A stretch of 64,000 bases of DNA from Roseateles_B sp041905785 (GCA_041905785.1 JAYRKJ010000002.1:248001-312000), one strand, 5' to 3'. Numbered from the stretch's first letter, positions 21,627 through 30,850 are shown. Translations and numbers: made by a program. Notes: generated by a model from the letters alone, not told the origin.

Positions 21627-22310
21627 TCAAGCAGAGGGGCTGGGGGCGCTCGGCGTGCGGCCCGTGAGCAGGTACAGGGTGTCCAGGCTGCGGCGCTCCA
21701 GCTGGTACTCGGCCAGCAGCGGCTGCAGGGCCTGCCAGGGCGCATGCAGGGCCTCGAAGCAGCACAGCGAATGCCAGGCCGCGCCCCACACGACGGCATT
21801 GCCCAGCCACTGCCAGGGCGGTGCCCAGACCAGGCCGGCGGCGACCACGCGCGCACCGGGTTTCAGCGCGGCCTGCAGGCGCCGCAAGGCCTCGGCGCTT
21901 TGCTGCAGATCGTGGGTGAAGAAAAGCAGCGCGGCATCCGCCTGGACAGGCCAGTTGACCGCCTCGGCCGGTGCCTCGACCAGGGTCAGGCCCGGCGCCT
22001 CGCCACAGCGCACCCGGGCCTGCTCCAGCATGGCCTTGCAAGGCTCCAGTCCGATCACCTGACCGGTTGGACCCACGGCCTGCAGCAGCAGCGGCAGGCT
22101 CAGACCCGTGCCGCAGCCCAGGTCCAGCACGGTGTCGCCCGGCTTCAGCGCAAGTTGCGCCACGGCCTCCCTGCGCAGCCCGGCCAGTGCCGCCAGCTCG
22201 AGGTCGTAGAGCGGCGCGCGCCGCGCATACAGCGCCTGCGAGTGCTGGCGGCGGGCCTGCTGCAGCAGGGCGCCGGGGCTGAGGTGCGGCGTGGGCGGGA
22301 TGGACGGCAT
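21627..22310 (-). CDS. Class I SAM-dependent methyltransferase
   Basis: A 227-residue cytoplasmic methyltransferase. Motif I is VLDLGCGTGLSLPLL, motif II GLEPCKAMLEQA, and the post-I region is VEAPAEAVNW; these form the SAM pocket. The C-terminal part has few known features (WAPPWQWLGNAVVWGAAWHS). The pattern resembles UbiE/phospholipid N-methyltransferase-like enzymes, but the acceptor cannot be assigned. GGAG lies 9 nt before the ATG at 22310; upstream in-frame sequence is low-complexity Arg/Pro/Ala and was left out. It is convergent with the hybrid kinase gene, 27 nt apart. Confidence 0.8.
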   Translation of the reverse strand: MPSIPPTPHLSPGALLQQARRQHSQALYARRAPLYDLELAALAGLRREAVAQLALKPGDTVLDLGCGTGLSLPLLLQAVGPTGQVIGLEPCKAMLEQARVRCGEAPGLTLVEAPAEAVNWPVQADAALLFFTHDLQQSAEALRRLQAALKPGARVVAAGLVWAPPWQWLGNAVVWGAAWHSLCCFEALHAPWQALQPLLAEYQLERRSLDTLYLLTGRTPSAPSPSA

Positions 22311-22548
22311 GGCGGGACTCCGGTGGCGGCTGGACCCTGTCGGCCCGCTGGCGGGCAGGCCTCCGGCAGCTTCGGGCCGCGCGGCCGGGGCGTCAAGCGC
22401 GCCGCGCAAGAAGCGGCCCATGCTGTGGCCTTTCCGGCATGGCTGGGATTGACCTGGCGCAAGGGCCGTCGCGCCCGCTCGCAGCCAGGCGCCCGGCGGG
22501 AGGCGTCATGGCGGTGCCGTCTTGCTGCCGGCCGTGCCGGCGACCGGC

Positions 22549-24078
22549 TCAGCGCAGGCTCAGGCTCGCCGCCTTCCAACCCGCATCCGCCCAGCGCTGG
22601 AAGGGGCCCAGCTGCTGGGACTCGCCGCTGCGGCGCAGCACCTGCAGGGTTTGCAGGTCCAGCAGCTCGAAGCTGCGCGGCGTGTAGCGGCCTTCGGCGC
22701 GGGCCTCGCGCACCATCAGCATCTGCTGGCCGCCGGGCACCCAGCCGGCGAACTCGGCGTAGCCCAGGCCGGGGTTGGCGGCCACCGGGGGCAGCACGTC
22801 CAGGCGCCAGCCCTGGGGCGTCTGGCGCAGTACCCACAGTTCGCGCCAGGACTCCGTGGGCTGCACCGCCAGCGCGACGGCCGTGCCCTCGCGGTTGACG
22901 CTGAAGGAGGCCGTCTGGATCAGGCCGTAGCTGCAATGGCGCAGCAGGGCCTCCTTCGCCTGCGCGGATTGCAGCACCAGGCATTGATCGCCCTCGGCGC
23001 CCGGCAGCAGGCGCAGCTGCAGCTGGTCCTTGCCGCGACTCCAGCTCATAGACACGGCAGCCGCCGGCAGCGCCTGCCAGCGCACGGCGTTGGCGCGCAT
23101 GGCGGCGTCGTTGGCAATGGACAGGTCCTCCTCGGCCAGCTCAGCCGGCTGGACGCGGGCCAGGGCCTGCAGAACGCGGCCGCCCGCGGCCTGGGACTCG
23201 GCGGCGGCGTTCGCCTCGGACTGGCGTGCTCGGGCATAGGCCAGGCTGCTCCAGACGCCGGCCTGGCGCAGGGCCAGGCGGTTGCGCCACAGCGGCGCCA
23301 GCGCGGTGGTGGGCACGCGCTCCAGGATGTCGGCGCGCCAGAGTTCGCGCTGCAGCTTCTGGGCAGGCGTGGCGGCTGGGTTCTGGCAGTCGGTGCGCGT
23401 CAAGGCCAGGGCCGCGCGCGCCTGTTGCTCCGGCGTGCTCGCGGGCAGGGCCAGCACCCGGCGGAAGACCTCGCCTTCGTAGCAGAGCTGCAGGCTGCCG
23501 GCCTCGCGCTCGAAGCTCTGGAACTTCAGGCCGTAGCGCGCCGCCACCTCGAGCTGGGCGGCCAACTGGGTGTCCGACGAGGTCGGCGGCATGTCCAGCT
23601 TCGCCGCACTGCTGCGAGAGGCGCGATCGGCCAGACGCTCGGCCAGGGTGCCCAGCGCGTCCAGGGCCTCGATGCCGCCCGGGCCCGCCATCTGCTCGGC
23701 GCTGGCCTGCTGCACATAGGCCGCAGCCAGGCCCAGGCCCAGGGACTCGGCGCCCGGCTGCAGGCGCACCAGGCGCAGCGCGGCCAGCAGGGCGGCGGGC
23801 TCGGCCGCCGGACCCTCCAGAGGCAAGACCTGACCCTTGCGCACGAAGCCACCGCGTTCGCGGCGGTAGTCGTAGACCTGGTAGAAGTCCAGCCGCTCGC
23901 CACGGATCTCCACCGCCTCGCCGCGCCATAGGGCGGCCTGCGAGGGCGCGGAGTCGCGGGCGGCGGCGCGCAGGGCGGCCTGGTCCTGCAGGACCAGGGC
24001 GGTGGCGGCGTGGGCCTGCGCGGGCTGCAGGAAGGCCGCCGTGGCGGCCAGGGTGGCAATGCTCAAGGTGAGGCGCAT
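22549..24078 (-). CDS. Secreted protein with SH3-like N-terminus and possible propeller
   Basis: A 509-residue exported protein (signal peptide ending PAQAHA). Residues about 26-85 read like a bacterial SH3 domain (ALVLQDQAALRAA ... GEAVEIRGERLDFYQVYDYRRERGGFVRKGQVLPL). The middle is alpha-helical, Ala/Leu-rich, with two Cys. The last 200 residues alternate short beta-like stretches (VSMSWSRGKDQLQLRL, CLVLQSAQAKEAL, TAVALAVQPTESWRELWVL, EFAGWVPGGQQMLMVREA), which could be beta-propeller blades. I know no named family. It follows the SPFH gene by 30 nt on the same strand, suggesting a joint envelope function. Confidence 0.7.
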   Translation of the reverse strand: MRLTLSIATLAATAAFLQPAQAHAATALVLQDQAALRAAARDSAPSQAALWRGEAVEIRGERLDFYQVYDYRRERGGFVRKGQVLPLEGPAAEPAALLAALRLVRLQPGAESLGLGLAAAYVQQASAEQMAGPGGIEALDALGTLAERLADRASRSSAAKLDMPPTSSDTQLAAQLEVAARYGLKFQSFEREAGSLQLCYEGEVFRRVLALPASTPEQQARAALALTRTDCQNPAATPAQKLQRELWRADILERVPTTALAPLWRNRLALRQAGVWSSLAYARARQSEANAAAESQAAGGRVLQALARVQPAELAEEDLSIANDAAMRANAVRWQALPAAAVSMSWSRGKDQLQLRLLPGAEGDQCLVLQSAQAKEALLRHCSYGLIQTASFSVNREGTAVALAVQPTESWRELWVLRQTPQGWRLDVLPPVAANPGLGYAEFAGWVPGGQQMLMVREARAEGRYTPRSFELLDLQTLQVLRRSGESQQLGPFQRWADAGWKAASLSLR

Positions 24079-24108
24079 GATGGGGTCCTCGTCGTGTGGA
24101 TCACGGGG

Positions 24109-25392
24109 TCAGTTGTTGCCTTCGGTCTGCTCTGCCTGCGTCTCGCGTGCCCTGGCCACGGTCTCTGCCTTGCCGCCCAGCAGGGTCTTGCCGATGAAGC
24201 CGCCGTCGGCCGGGGGCGGGGCGATGATGACCTGCACCTTGTCCGAGAGCTTGTCGGCCATGGCCTTCTGGATCAGCAGGGGGTGCTTGCTCAGCAGCGC
24301 TCCTTCCGCCGACATCTGCTCCAGGCTCACCTTGCCCAGCCGGCCCTGGCGGTAGGCCTCGGCGTCGGCCAGCTTCTCGCGGGCGCGGGCTTCGCCCTCG
24401 GCCTCGATGCCCCGGGCCTGGGCCGCGCCTTCGGCCATGCGAACGCGGGCCACGCGCTCGGCCTCGGCCTCCAACTGGCGCTGCTCGACCTGGCGCTGCT
24501 TGAAGGGCAGCACATGCTTCATCGCCTCCTCCTGGGCCTTGGCGGCGATGACCTGCTCGCGCGCGGCGGCCTCGGCGGCGGTCTCGCGGCGGATCTTGTC
24601 GGCCGCCGCCTCCAGCTCGGTCTGCTTGACCTTCTTCTCCTGCTGCTCCAGCGTATAGCGCATCTTCTCGGTGGCCAGGCCTTCGGCCAGCAGCTTTTCC
24701 AGACCCTCGCGGTACTCCCGCGGCAGGTCCACGTTGCCGATCTGCACGCTGTGCAGCACGATGCCGTCGGCGATCAGCTTCTTGCGCAGCTCGGTCTCCA
24801 GGGCCTGCTGGATCTCGGCGCGCTGGGTCGAGAAGACTTCGCGCACGGTGTGGGCGGCGATCTGGCGGTAGATCACGCCCTGCAGAATGGGATCGATCAG
24901 CTCGCGTTCGATGTCGTCCGGCAGGCTGCGGGCCAGCTGGGGCAGGCGGCTCTGGTCCACGCCCCAGCGCAGGCTCAGCGCCAGTCCCAGCGACAGGCCT
25001 TCCACCGACTGCAGCGGGGCCGGGCCGTCGGCGCGGGCGAAGGCGCCGGGCTGGTAGCTGCGGTCCTGCAGGGGCAGGGTGCGGACCTCATGCAGGCCGG
25101 GCAGGCGAAAGAGACTGCCGTCGCGGGCCTGGGTGATGCTGCCGGTGAGGGTGTTGGTGCGCAGGGCGACTTCACCACGGGGCACCGGGTAGAAGGGGGG
25201 ATGCAGGGCCAGGGCCGTGACCGACACGATGCTCACGCCCAGGGCCAGCAGCAGTGGGGCATGGCGGCGCAGCTGGGCACCCAGCGAAGGCCTGACGGCC
25301 TCGTGGGCGGCGGCGGCTTCGTAGTCCTCGACCAGACGGCTGTGCAGGATGTCGTCGTCGGCCTGGCCCTGCTCGGGGGTGTGCTCGTTCAT
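24109..25392 (-). CDS. SPFH/band 7 (prohibitin-like) membrane protein
   Basis: A 427-residue membrane protein. One transmembrane segment (HAPLLLALGVSIVSVTALAL, about 47-66), then an SPFH domain starting PVPRGEVALRTNT with SLRWGVDQSRLPQL and GVIYRQIAAHTVREVFS, and a long coiled coil rich in E/A/K/R (about 235-365). A C-terminal cap, VQVIIAPPPADGGFIGKTLL, follows. SPFH proteins form ring- or cage-like membrane scaffolds that regulate proteases or organise domains. No NfeD-like or HflC partner is adjacent; the partner here is the secreted unknown protein 30 nt downstream. It is divergent from a two-component pair with about 165 nt between the starts. Confidence 0.85.
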   Translation of the reverse strand: MNEHTPEQGQADDDILHSRLVEDYEAAAAHEAVRPSLGAQLRRHAPLLLALGVSIVSVTALALHPPFYPVPRGEVALRTNTLTGSITQARDGSLFRLPGLHEVRTLPLQDRSYQPGAFARADGPAPLQSVEGLSLGLALSLRWGVDQSRLPQLARSLPDDIERELIDPILQGVIYRQIAAHTVREVFSTQRAEIQQALETELRKKLIADGIVLHSVQIGNVDLPREYREGLEKLLAEGLATEKMRYTLEQQEKKVKQTELEAAADKIRRETAAEAAAREQVIAAKAQEEAMKHVLPFKQRQVEQRQLEAEAERVARVRMAEGAAQARGIEAEGEARAREKLADAEAYRQGRLGKVSLEQMSAEGALLSKHPLLIQKAMADKLSDKVQVIIAPPPADGGFIGKTLLGGKAETVARARETQAEQTEGNN

Positions 25393-25556
25393 GTGCGGCT
25401 CCTCTCTTGGTTCGGGGCGGACCCCGTGTGTGGATCGATGACCGCAGTGTTTGTCGGGGGCCGCGGAGGGCGCCAGGGCGGCGCCGGGGCACTGTCGTCA
25501 CAGCCCGGAAGAAAGCTTCACAGGGGGCGGGGCAGGGGCTGCCGATAATCGGGCGC

Positions 25557-26252
25557 ATGAACAAAGTCGCCGTCATCGAGGACGACCGCCCCACCAGCGA
25601 GCAGCTGGCCGGCTGGATACGCGCCGCCCGGCCCGAGCTGCAGGTGGACCAGTGGCACGACCGCGACAGCGCCGAGGCCGCGCTGGGCCGCGAGTCCTAC
25701 GCCATGGTGGTGCTGGACATCGAGCTGGGCCGCGAGCGCCATGCCGGCGTCGCCCTCATCAATGCGATCAACAAGCTGCACCAGGGCACGCCGGTGCTGG
25801 TGGTCTCGGCCATGCCCGCGGCCATCTACCGCGGCATCATGAAGGCCCTGGATGCCTGGGACTACCTGCAGAAGACCAGCTTCGACGAGGCCGAGTTCAC
25901 CGAAACCTTCCTGGACATGCTGCGCGCCGCCCGCGCGCGCAGGCCCAACCCGGCGCCGGACGCCGCGACCGCCCTGCAGCTGGACCCGCTGTGGCAGCGC
26001 AGCCCGCTGTGGAAGGGGCAGCGCATCAACCTGCCGCTGACCGCCCAGCGCATTCTTGCCACCCTGCACCAGCGTGCGCCCGAGGTGGTGAGCTATGAGG
26101 AGCTGTTCGACGTGGTCAAGAGCGGCCGCACCCGGGACAACGTGCGCAAACATGTCTCGACCCTGCGCGAGGCCTTGCGCGAGGTGGATCCGGACTTCGA
26201 CGCCATCGAAAACGTGCCCATGCGCGGCTTCCGCTGGGCCGGGTCGCGATGA
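25557..26252 (+). CDS. Response regulator, receiver plus winged helix
   Basis: A 231-residue regulator. Receiver domain about 1-125 with acidic pocket E8-D9-D10 and phospho-acceptor Asp in MVVLDIELGRERH; the usual K is in YLQKTSF, where the following Pro is missing. The C-terminal domain (about 145-230) is an OmpR-like winged helix: LPLTAQRILATLH, VSYEELFDVVKSGRTRDNVRKHV split by its turn, STLREAL and the wing NVPMRGFRW. The partner kinase gene follows after 13 nt. The gene is transcribed away from the SPFH operon, so it may control that operon from the shared intergenic region. Confidence 0.88.
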   Translation: MNKVAVIEDDRPTSEQLAGWIRAARPELQVDQWHDRDSAEAALGRESYAMVVLDIELGRERHAGVALINAINKLHQGTPVLVVSAMPAAIYRGIMKALDAWDYLQKTSFDEAEFTETFLDMLRAARARRPNPAPDAATALQLDPLWQRSPLWKGQRINLPLTAQRILATLHQRAPEVVSYEELFDVVKSGRTRDNVRKHVSTLREALREVDPDFDAIENVPMRGFRWAGSR

Positions 26253-26265
26253 TGCCGGGCCGCGC

Positions 26266-28389
26266 ATGAAGCTGGGCCCCGTCGAGCTGCCGGCGCTGCC
26301 TGTGCCGCGCCTGGGCCTGGCGGCCTTCCGCCGCCGCCTGGTGGTGCACCTGGCCTTCGTGCTGCTCGTGGCGGCCACGCTGGGGCTGGCCCTGACCGTG
26401 CTGCAGGACCAGAAGCAGCGCAGCTATGAGCGCTACGAGCAGGGCTTCCGGCAGTCCCTGGCCGAAATCACCCTGCAGCTGCGCCATCCCGCGGGACAGC
26501 TGGCCCTGCTCAATCCCGGCATGGGGGCGGACGACGGGCAAGACCTGGCCCCGGTGCTGCTGCCCTTCTCGGCCATCGATTTCGACGACCAGTACAAGGC
26601 GCTGCGCGCCGTGGAGATGGCCGGCTGCGGCCTGCGCTGGCAGCAAGGGGCCAGCCTCTGCGCGGCGGTGGGCAGCAATGCCTACGCGGGCGGCTTTGTC
26701 TACCTGGTCGGCAGCCTGGACGCCGGGCCGCTGCAGCCGCGCAGCATCGGCCAGCTGGACCTGGGCGGCGTCCACCGCCTGCGCGTGAGCCTGGACTACC
26801 GCGGCCAGCGCAGTGCCTGGACTGCCCCCTACGAAGCCGCGCGCGCCGATGAAGGGCCGGCGCAGCAGCGCGGCCGCCTGACGGGCTTCCTGGCCGAGGG
26901 CGACCAGCTGGAGCGCCAGTCCCGCCCGCAGCGCGAGTTCCGCGGCTGGCTGTGGCGCGAGGGCCCCTGCGTCAAGGCCGACGATGCCGAGGCCGCCTGC
27001 GCGCGGCACACGGTGTTCTCGGTCCGCCTGCCGGTGGAGGCCTTCAAGACGGCGCTGTTCGAGCGCGGCGCCCAGGCCTGGCCCCCGCGAGACCTGGACC
27101 GGCTGCGCCTGCGCGTGCAGCTGCTGGGCCCGGCGGGCGGGGACGGGGCTGCCGTTGCCCTGTTCGACAGCGCCCGGCCGGGCGCGACGGTGGGGGTCTC
27201 CCTGGACCGGCTGGGGGCGGCCCTGCAGGCCGGCGAGACCCTGCAGATCGAGCGCCTGGGCGAGCACCCACTGGTGATCGCCGAACGGCGCGGCGCCGAG
27301 ATCGGCGACGCGCCGCTGCCCTGGCTGAGCCGCCTGATCCGCCGCCTGCCGGTGGACGTGCCGGTGGGCGACGCCCGCCTGCGCCTGCAGGCCCAGGAGG
27401 CGGTCGTCACCGCCACAGGCCGCTACCGCGTGGGGCTGCAGGGCGACCTGCGCAGCCTGGACCGCCAGCTGGCCCGCGAGGCGCGCAGCCTGCTGTGGCT
27501 GGTGGGCGCCATGCTGGGGGCCATCGCCTTTGCCTGGCTGCTGGTGGAGCTGGGCCTGATTCGCCGCATCGCCGTGCTGACGCGGCGCGCGGCGGCCGTG
27601 TCCTACAACATGCAGGACCCCCGCGCGGAGCAGCGCATCGGCGAGCTGGACGTGGCTGATCTCAAGGGCCGTGACGAGCTGGGCATCCTGGCCGGCACCC
27701 TGCAGGCCCTGCTGCAGCGGGTGAAGGACGGGCTGCGCCGCGAGCAGCTGCGCGCTGAGCGCGAGCGCGAGATGTGGCATGCGGTGGGACACGAGATCAT
27801 GTCGCCCCTGCAGTCCCTGATGGTGCTGCACGGCGGCGCGGACGATCCCAGCCACCGCTACGTGCAGCGCATGCAGCAGGCGGTGCGCGTGCTTTACGGC
27901 ACGGCCTCCCCCTCCGAGGCCCTGGAGGCCGCGGACCTCCAGCTGGAGACCCTGGACCTGGCCCGGTTCTGCCGCGAGGTCGTGGCCAATGCGCCGCATG
28001 CGGGCATCGAGGGCGTGCTGCTGCAGGGCGATGCCGGTACGGCGCTGCCGGTGCGCGGGGAGGCCTACGCCCTGGAAGACGTGGTGACCCATGTGCTGCG
28101 CAATGCCCAGCGCTACCGGCGTCCGGGCAGCCCCATCACACTCACGCTGGCGGCCGAGGAGGGCTTCGCGCTGCTGGGCATCCACAACGAGGGGCCGGCC
28201 ATCCCGACGGACATGCTGGCGCGCATCTTCGAGTACGGCGTCTCGGACCAGCCGCCGGACGCCGGTCCGGAGCGCCGCGGCCAGGGCCTCTTCGTGGCGC
28301 GCAGCTACCTGGCCAAGATGGACGCGCAGATCGAAGCGCGCAACGAGGACGGCGGCGTGCGCTTTTGGCTGCGGCTGCGCCGGGCCTGA
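26266..28389 (+). CDS. Sensor histidine kinase with very large periplasmic domain
   Basis: A 707-residue membrane sensor. TM1 about 28-47 (LAFVLLVAATLGLALTVL), a periplasmic region of about 350 residues with four Cys in two pairs (CGLRWQQGASLC and CVKADDAEAAC), TM2 (LLWLVGAMLGAIAFAWLLVE), HAMP-like linker, H-box MWHAVGHEIMSPLQSL with H509, N-box VLRNAQRYRRPG and G2 RGQGLFVARSYLAKM. The G1 motif is HNEGPAIP, with Asn where Asp is usual, as in some functional kinase subfamilies. The periplasmic domain has no family I recognise. The start is the ATG 13 nt after the regulator gene. Confidence 0.88.
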   Translation: MKLGPVELPALPVPRLGLAAFRRRLVVHLAFVLLVAATLGLALTVLQDQKQRSYERYEQGFRQSLAEITLQLRHPAGQLALLNPGMGADDGQDLAPVLLPFSAIDFDDQYKALRAVEMAGCGLRWQQGASLCAAVGSNAYAGGFVYLVGSLDAGPLQPRSIGQLDLGGVHRLRVSLDYRGQRSAWTAPYEAARADEGPAQQRGRLTGFLAEGDQLERQSRPQREFRGWLWREGPCVKADDAEAACARHTVFSVRLPVEAFKTALFERGAQAWPPRDLDRLRLRVQLLGPAGGDGAAVALFDSARPGATVGVSLDRLGAALQAGETLQIERLGEHPLVIAERRGAEIGDAPLPWLSRLIRRLPVDVPVGDARLRLQAQEAVVTATGRYRVGLQGDLRSLDRQLAREARSLLWLVGAMLGAIAFAWLLVELGLIRRIAVLTRRAAAVSYNMQDPRAEQRIGELDVADLKGRDELGILAGTLQALLQRVKDGLRREQLRAEREREMWHAVGHEIMSPLQSLMVLHGGADDPSHRYVQRMQQAVRVLYGTASPSEALEAADLQLETLDLARFCREVVANAPHAGIEGVLLQGDAGTALPVRGEAYALEDVVTHVLRNAQRYRRPGSPITLTLAAEEGFALLGIHNEGPAIPTDMLARIFEYGVSDQPPDAGPERRGQGLFVARSYLAKMDAQIEARNEDGGVRFWLRLRRA

Positions 28390-28471
28390 TCCCCGCGCAG
28401 ATTCCGCGTCCCAGGCGCCGCCGTGCGTTCCAGGGACTTGCGATCAGTGCGCCGCCGCGCACAATGCGGAC

Positions 28472-29197
28472 ATGAGCGACGCCGTACCCCACCGATCCCA
28501 CGCCCTGGCCCTTCTGCCGGACAAAGGCGTGCCCAATCTGCTGTTCCTGCTCTTCCACGGCGCGGGCGCGGATGCCACCCAGATGCGACCGCTGGCCCAG
28601 GCCCTGCGCGGGCAATACCCGCAGGCGGCGGTCCTGGCCCTCAGCGGGTCCGAGCCCTATGACCTGGTGCCTGGCGGCGGCAGCGGGCTGCAGTGGTATT
28701 CGCTGAACGGTGCCAGCGACGAGAACCACGCCCGGCGCGTGGCCGACGCCCTGCCGGATTTCATCGCCCTCGTGCGGGCCTGGACCGCGCACTTCGAGCT
28801 GCCCTGGCAGCAGGTTGCGCTGGGCGGCTTTTCGCAGGGAGCGGTGCTGGTGCTGGAAGCGGTGCAGGCCGAGCTGCAGCTGGCCGGACGCGTGATGGCG
28901 TTCGGCGGCGCCTACGCCACCCTGCCCGAGCATGCGCCGCAAGAAGTCACCGTGCACCTGCTGCATGGCCAGCAGGACGGCGTGCTGCCCTTCCAGGACC
29001 AGGTCCAGGCCGCCAAGCGCCTGGTGGCCCTGGGAGCGGACGTCACGGCCGACGTGCTGCCCGACATCGGCCACGAGCTGCATCCCGAGCTGATCGAGCG
29101 CGCCTTGGAGCAGCTGCGGACCTTCGTCCCGGCGCGCATCTGGAAGGCCGCCATGCAGGCGGCGGAGGAGCAGGGGCTCAAGGCCCCGCTGCAATGA
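28472..29197 (+). CDS. ypfH: Alpha/beta-hydrolase, YpfH-like carboxylesterase
   Basis: A 241-residue cytoplasmic hydrolase of the carboxylesterase/phospholipase family. The oxyanion region is LFLLFHGAGADATQM, the nucleophile Ser is in GGFSQGAVL, the acid in LLHGQQDGVLPF and the base His in PDIGHELHPE. QWYSLNGASDENHARRV and RVMAFGGAYATLPE match E. coli YpfH from memory. The natural substrate is unknown. The stop overlaps the ATG of the next gene (ATGA), so the two are co-translated. Confidence 0.82.
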   Translation: MSDAVPHRSHALALLPDKGVPNLLFLLFHGAGADATQMRPLAQALRGQYPQAAVLALSGSEPYDLVPGGGSGLQWYSLNGASDENHARRVADALPDFIALVRAWTAHFELPWQQVALGGFSQGAVLVLEAVQAELQLAGRVMAFGGAYATLPEHAPQEVTVHLLHGQQDGVLPFQDQVQAAKRLVALGADVTADVLPDIGHELHPELIERALEQLRTFVPARIWKAAMQAAEEQGLKAPLQ

Positions 29198-29943
29198 GCA
29201 AACGCCGCTGGCGCTGCAGGGTGGCCGGCGCGCTGGCGCTGCTGGGCCTGCGCGCGGCGCAGGCGGCAAGCGTTGAGACGGCGGAGCTGCCCGCCGTGGA
29301 CCTGCTCTACCAGGACCGTCCCCCGTATTACCTGCCGCGCTCCGGCAGCGAGGAGCCGCAGGGCCTGGTGATCGAGCCCCTGCAGCGCGGCCTGGAGCGC
29401 GCGCGGCTGCCGCACCGCTGGGTGCTGACGCCGGCGGCGCGGCAGCTGCTGATGGTCGAGAACGGCCAGCAGCTGGTCTGTGCGGTCGGCTGGTTCCGCA
29501 ATCCGGCCCGCGAGGCCAAGGGGCAGTTCAGCCCACCCTTGTACCGGGGCCAGCCCCTGGCCATGCTGGCACGCGCCGACGCACCGCTGCGCGACGGCAT
29601 GAGTCTTGAAGAGGCCATGGCGTCACCTGCGCGCCTCCTGGTCAAGCAAGGCTATTCCTATGGCCCGGAGCTGGACGCACTGATCGCCCGCCGCGCCGGC
29701 CGCATGGCCCAGGGCAGCGGTGAAGTGGCGCAATTGCTGCGCATGCTGCATGCCGGGCATGCCGACTGGATGCCGGCCTCGCCCGAAGAGGTGGAGGCCT
29801 TGCTGCGGCGCGGAGCGGATGGGGTGCAGCACCTGCGCCTGCTGCAGTTCAGCGATCCACCGCCGGTGCAGTCCCGGCATCTGTACTGCAACAAGGCCGT
29901 GCCGGCGGCGTGGCTGGAGCGGCTGGGGGCGGGCTTGCGGTGA
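29194..29943 (+). CDS. Periplasmic amino-acid-binding-like protein
   Basis: A 249-residue protein with a signal peptide (ALALLGLRAAQAA) and the short form of the family 3 solute-binding fold: VDLLYQDRPPYYLPR at the start, IEPLQRGLERARLPHRW, then a second lobe (LLVKQGYSYGPELDALI, MLHAGHADWMPASPEEV) and the end LYCNKAVPAAWLERL. No transporter genes are nearby, so it may act as a sensor or orphan receptor. Its ATG overlaps the esterase stop by 4 nt. A 103-nt gap separates it from the convergent LytTR regulator gene. Confidence 0.75.
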   Translation: MSKRRWRCRVAGALALLGLRAAQAASVETAELPAVDLLYQDRPPYYLPRSGSEEPQGLVIEPLQRGLERARLPHRWVLTPAARQLLMVENGQQLVCAVGWFRNPAREAKGQFSPPLYRGQPLAMLARADAPLRDGMSLEEAMASPARLLVKQGYSYGPELDALIARRAGRMAQGSGEVAQLLRMLHAGHADWMPASPEEVEALLRRGADGVQHLRLLQFSDPPPVQSRHLYCNKAVPAAWLERLGAGLR

Positions 29944-30046
29944 GCGAAGGTGCGCGGCACCCCTGTGCGGACCTGGCAGCGCGGATAGGACAAAGGCAGC
30001 GATTCGCCAAGCCGGTGCGGTGTGGCGACCATGGCGTATGCCCCCT

Positions 30047-30850
30047 TCACTGCCCCTTGAACAAGCCCTGAAACTGCCGCGACACCGGCAACTTCTCCTC
30101 GCGGCCCTTGAGCGTCAGCTGCATGGTGTTCTCGTCCATGCGCAGGGCACTGGCGATGCAGCGGCTGTTGACCAGCACCGAGCGGTGCACCTGCCAAAAG
30201 AGCTCGGCATCCAGCGTCGCCAGCAGCTCCTTGAGCGGCGTGCGGATCAGGGCTTCGCCGCCGTCGTAGACGACGCGGGTGTAGCGGTTGTCGCTCTCGA
30301 AATAGACCACGTCCTGGGGGTCGATCATCTTGACCTCGCGGCCCAGCGAAGCCTGGATCAAGCGCGGCTTGGGCGCCGAGGCCGCGCCCGCAGCGATGGG
30401 CAGCAGCTGCTTGAGCAGGGCCTGCAGGTCAGGGGCGGGTTGCTGCAGGCGGGCCTTGAGGCGCTCGATGGCCTGGGCCAGGCGCGCATCCTCCACGGGC
30501 TTCATGACGTAGTCCAGCGCGCCGGCATCGAAGGCGGCCAGCGCATGGTCGTCATAGGCGGTGACGAATACCACATGCGGCGGGCGCGCGGTGGCGTTCA
30601 TGCGCCGGGCGACCTCGATGCCGGTGAGGCCGGGCATGTTGATGTCCAGGAAACAGACCTGCGGTTCGTGCGCCAGGAAGTCGTCCCAGGCGTCGACGCC
30701 ATGGCGGCTGGCGGCTACGATGTCCAGCTCGGGGCACAGCCGCTGCAGGGCGGCGCGCAGTTGCTCGCGCGGGCCTTCCTCGTCGTCGGCGATGAGGGTG
30801 CGGATGGCGGTATTCATGGGCTTGCTCGCTCCGGTGTTGTAGGTGTTCAT
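30047..30850 (-). CDS. LytTR-family response regulator
   Basis: Up to 267 residues. Receiver domain with TLIADDEEG, phospho-acceptor Asp in VCFLDINMPGLTG, VTAYDDHALAAF and K in YVMKPVED. The C-terminal LytTR DNA-binding domain has VYFESDNRYTRVVYD, LIRTPLKELLATLD, WQVHRSVLVNSRCI and KLPVSRQF. The ATG at 30850 overlaps the kinase stop by 4 nt (ATGA), supporting coupling; an ATG at 30817, just before the receiver domain and preceded by GGAG, is an equally fair start. Targets are unknown. Confidence 0.9.
   Translation of the reverse strand: MNTYNTGASKPMNTAIRTLIADDEEGPREQLRAALQRLCPELDIVAASRHGVDAWDDFLAHEPQVCFLDINMPGLTGIEVARRMNATARPPHVVFVTAYDDHALAAFDAGALDYVMKPVEDARLAQAIERLKARLQQPAPDLQALLKQLLPIAAGAASAPKPRLIQASLGREVKMIDPQDVVYFESDNRYTRVVYDGGEALIRTPLKELLATLDAELFWQVHRSVLVNSRCIASALRMDENTMQLTLKGREEKLPVSRQFQGLFKGQ

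Noticed and set aside
26548..26562. GCAAGACCTGGCCCC inside coding sequence, also near 45998 in argS and at 23823 and 32621
   Set aside because: These resemble the dispersed repeat but fit normal codon use in their genes, so they may be chance and were not annotated as repeat copies.
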